Source of the DNA: JBCDCE01 sp039182515
GTDB taxonomy: Bacteria > Pseudomonadota > Alphaproteobacteria > Rhodobacterales > Rhodobacteraceae
Direction: 5' to 3'
DNA: 6,289 nucleotides
NCBI GenBank assembly: GCA_039182515.1
Contig: JBCDCE010000094.1
Coordinates: 1 to 6,289, forward strand
The position numbers were made by a program, and so were the translations under genes. Under the pieces are notes generated by a model. That model did no database searches. It had not been told where the DNA came from and saw only the letters and a program-made list of their open reading frames with translations. Below, piece after piece: positions 6,034-6,289 of this stretch (position 1 is the first letter of the stretch; each line of letters opens with the position of its first letter).

Positions 6034-6289
6034 TCCCTCAGGCTGCCCAACGCGCCTTTGCCCAGATGCTCGACCCGCGTTTTGCAAAGGTTTTGCTCAG
6101 TGCCTTAGGCATCACACTTGGTATGCTGATCGCCGCCTATATAGGGTTGTATTACCTTGTGGGTTGGCTTGTTCCGGATGAGCTCACGCTACCCTTAGTC
6201 GGGACCATCTCCTGGGTCGACACCTTGCTCAGCGGCGCGTCGGTTCTTTTGATGCTGGGACTGTCGGTCTTTTTGATGGTACCCGTGGC
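6030..6289 (+). CDS. EI24 domain (CysZ-like) membrane protein, 3' end cut off by the window
   Basis: The ATG at 6030 overlaps the nitroreductase stop as ATGA, and the frame stays open to the window end (86 codons). The product begins MIPQAAQRAFAQMLDPRFAK. Two hydrophobic segments follow: VLLSALGITLGMLIAAYIGLYY-type residues at about 21-45, and LLSGASVLLMLGLSVFLMVPV at about 66-86. Between them lies a short loop with LVPDEL and GTISWVDTLL. This order resembles roseobacter EI24-domain proteins, related to the sulfate transporter CysZ. It would sit in the inner membrane. Whether it carries sulfate is not shown: no cys gene is nearby, and the rest of the protein is outside the window. The four-base overlap suggests translational coupling with the nitroreductase. 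The assignment rests on the N-terminal third only. Confidence 0.75.
   Translation, partial: MIPQAAQRAFAQMLDPRFAKVLLSALGITLGMLIAAYIGLYYLVGWLVPDELTLPLVGTISWVDTLLSGASVLLMLGLSVFLMVPV

Overview
The window looks like a piece of chromosome from an alphaproteobacterium of the Rhodobacteraceae (roseobacter) type. The evidence is the sequence style of the RimO protein, a VPLPA-type C-terminal sorting signal (the roseobacter version of PEP-CTERM), an EI24-family membrane protein of the form seen in that group, and moderate GC with alphaproteobacterial codon use. This placement comes from recalled family resemblance, not from a search.

Layout, left to right: (1) 1 to about 143 is the right-hand end of an IS3-family insertion sequence: the last 25 codons of its transposase, then a short tail ending in a plausible terminal inverted repeat. 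(2) Immediately after it is a small M48-type zinc metallopeptidase gene (186-782) with all its catalytic motifs but no signal peptide, lipobox, ATG or ribosome binding site. The IS appears to have removed its 5' end. (3) Tail to tail with it, on the minus strand, is rimO (813-2192), a complete methylthiotransferase that modifies ribosomal protein S12. (4) Divergent from rimO is a complete AsmA-family envelope protein (2346-4313) with a clear Shine-Dalgarno sequence. (5) A 250-base AT-rich intergenic region (4314-4563) holds two inverted repeats and a GG-N10-GC element resembling a sigma-54 promoter. (6) It precedes a secreted protein with a VPLPA-CTERM anchor (4564-5298), closed by the best intrinsic terminator in the window (5330-5361). 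(7) A small YdjA-like nitroreductase (5455-6033) follows, overlapping by four bases (ATGA) an EI24/CysZ-like membrane protein (6030 onward) that runs off the end.

The genes do not form one pathway. RimO, AsmA, nitroreductase and EI24 are ordinary chromosomal housekeeping or envelope genes. The less ordinary parts are the IS-damaged protease at the left edge and the exosortase-substrate gene with its own possible sigma-54 control region. I found no convincing new multi-gene system, CRISPR array, tRNA or rRNA.
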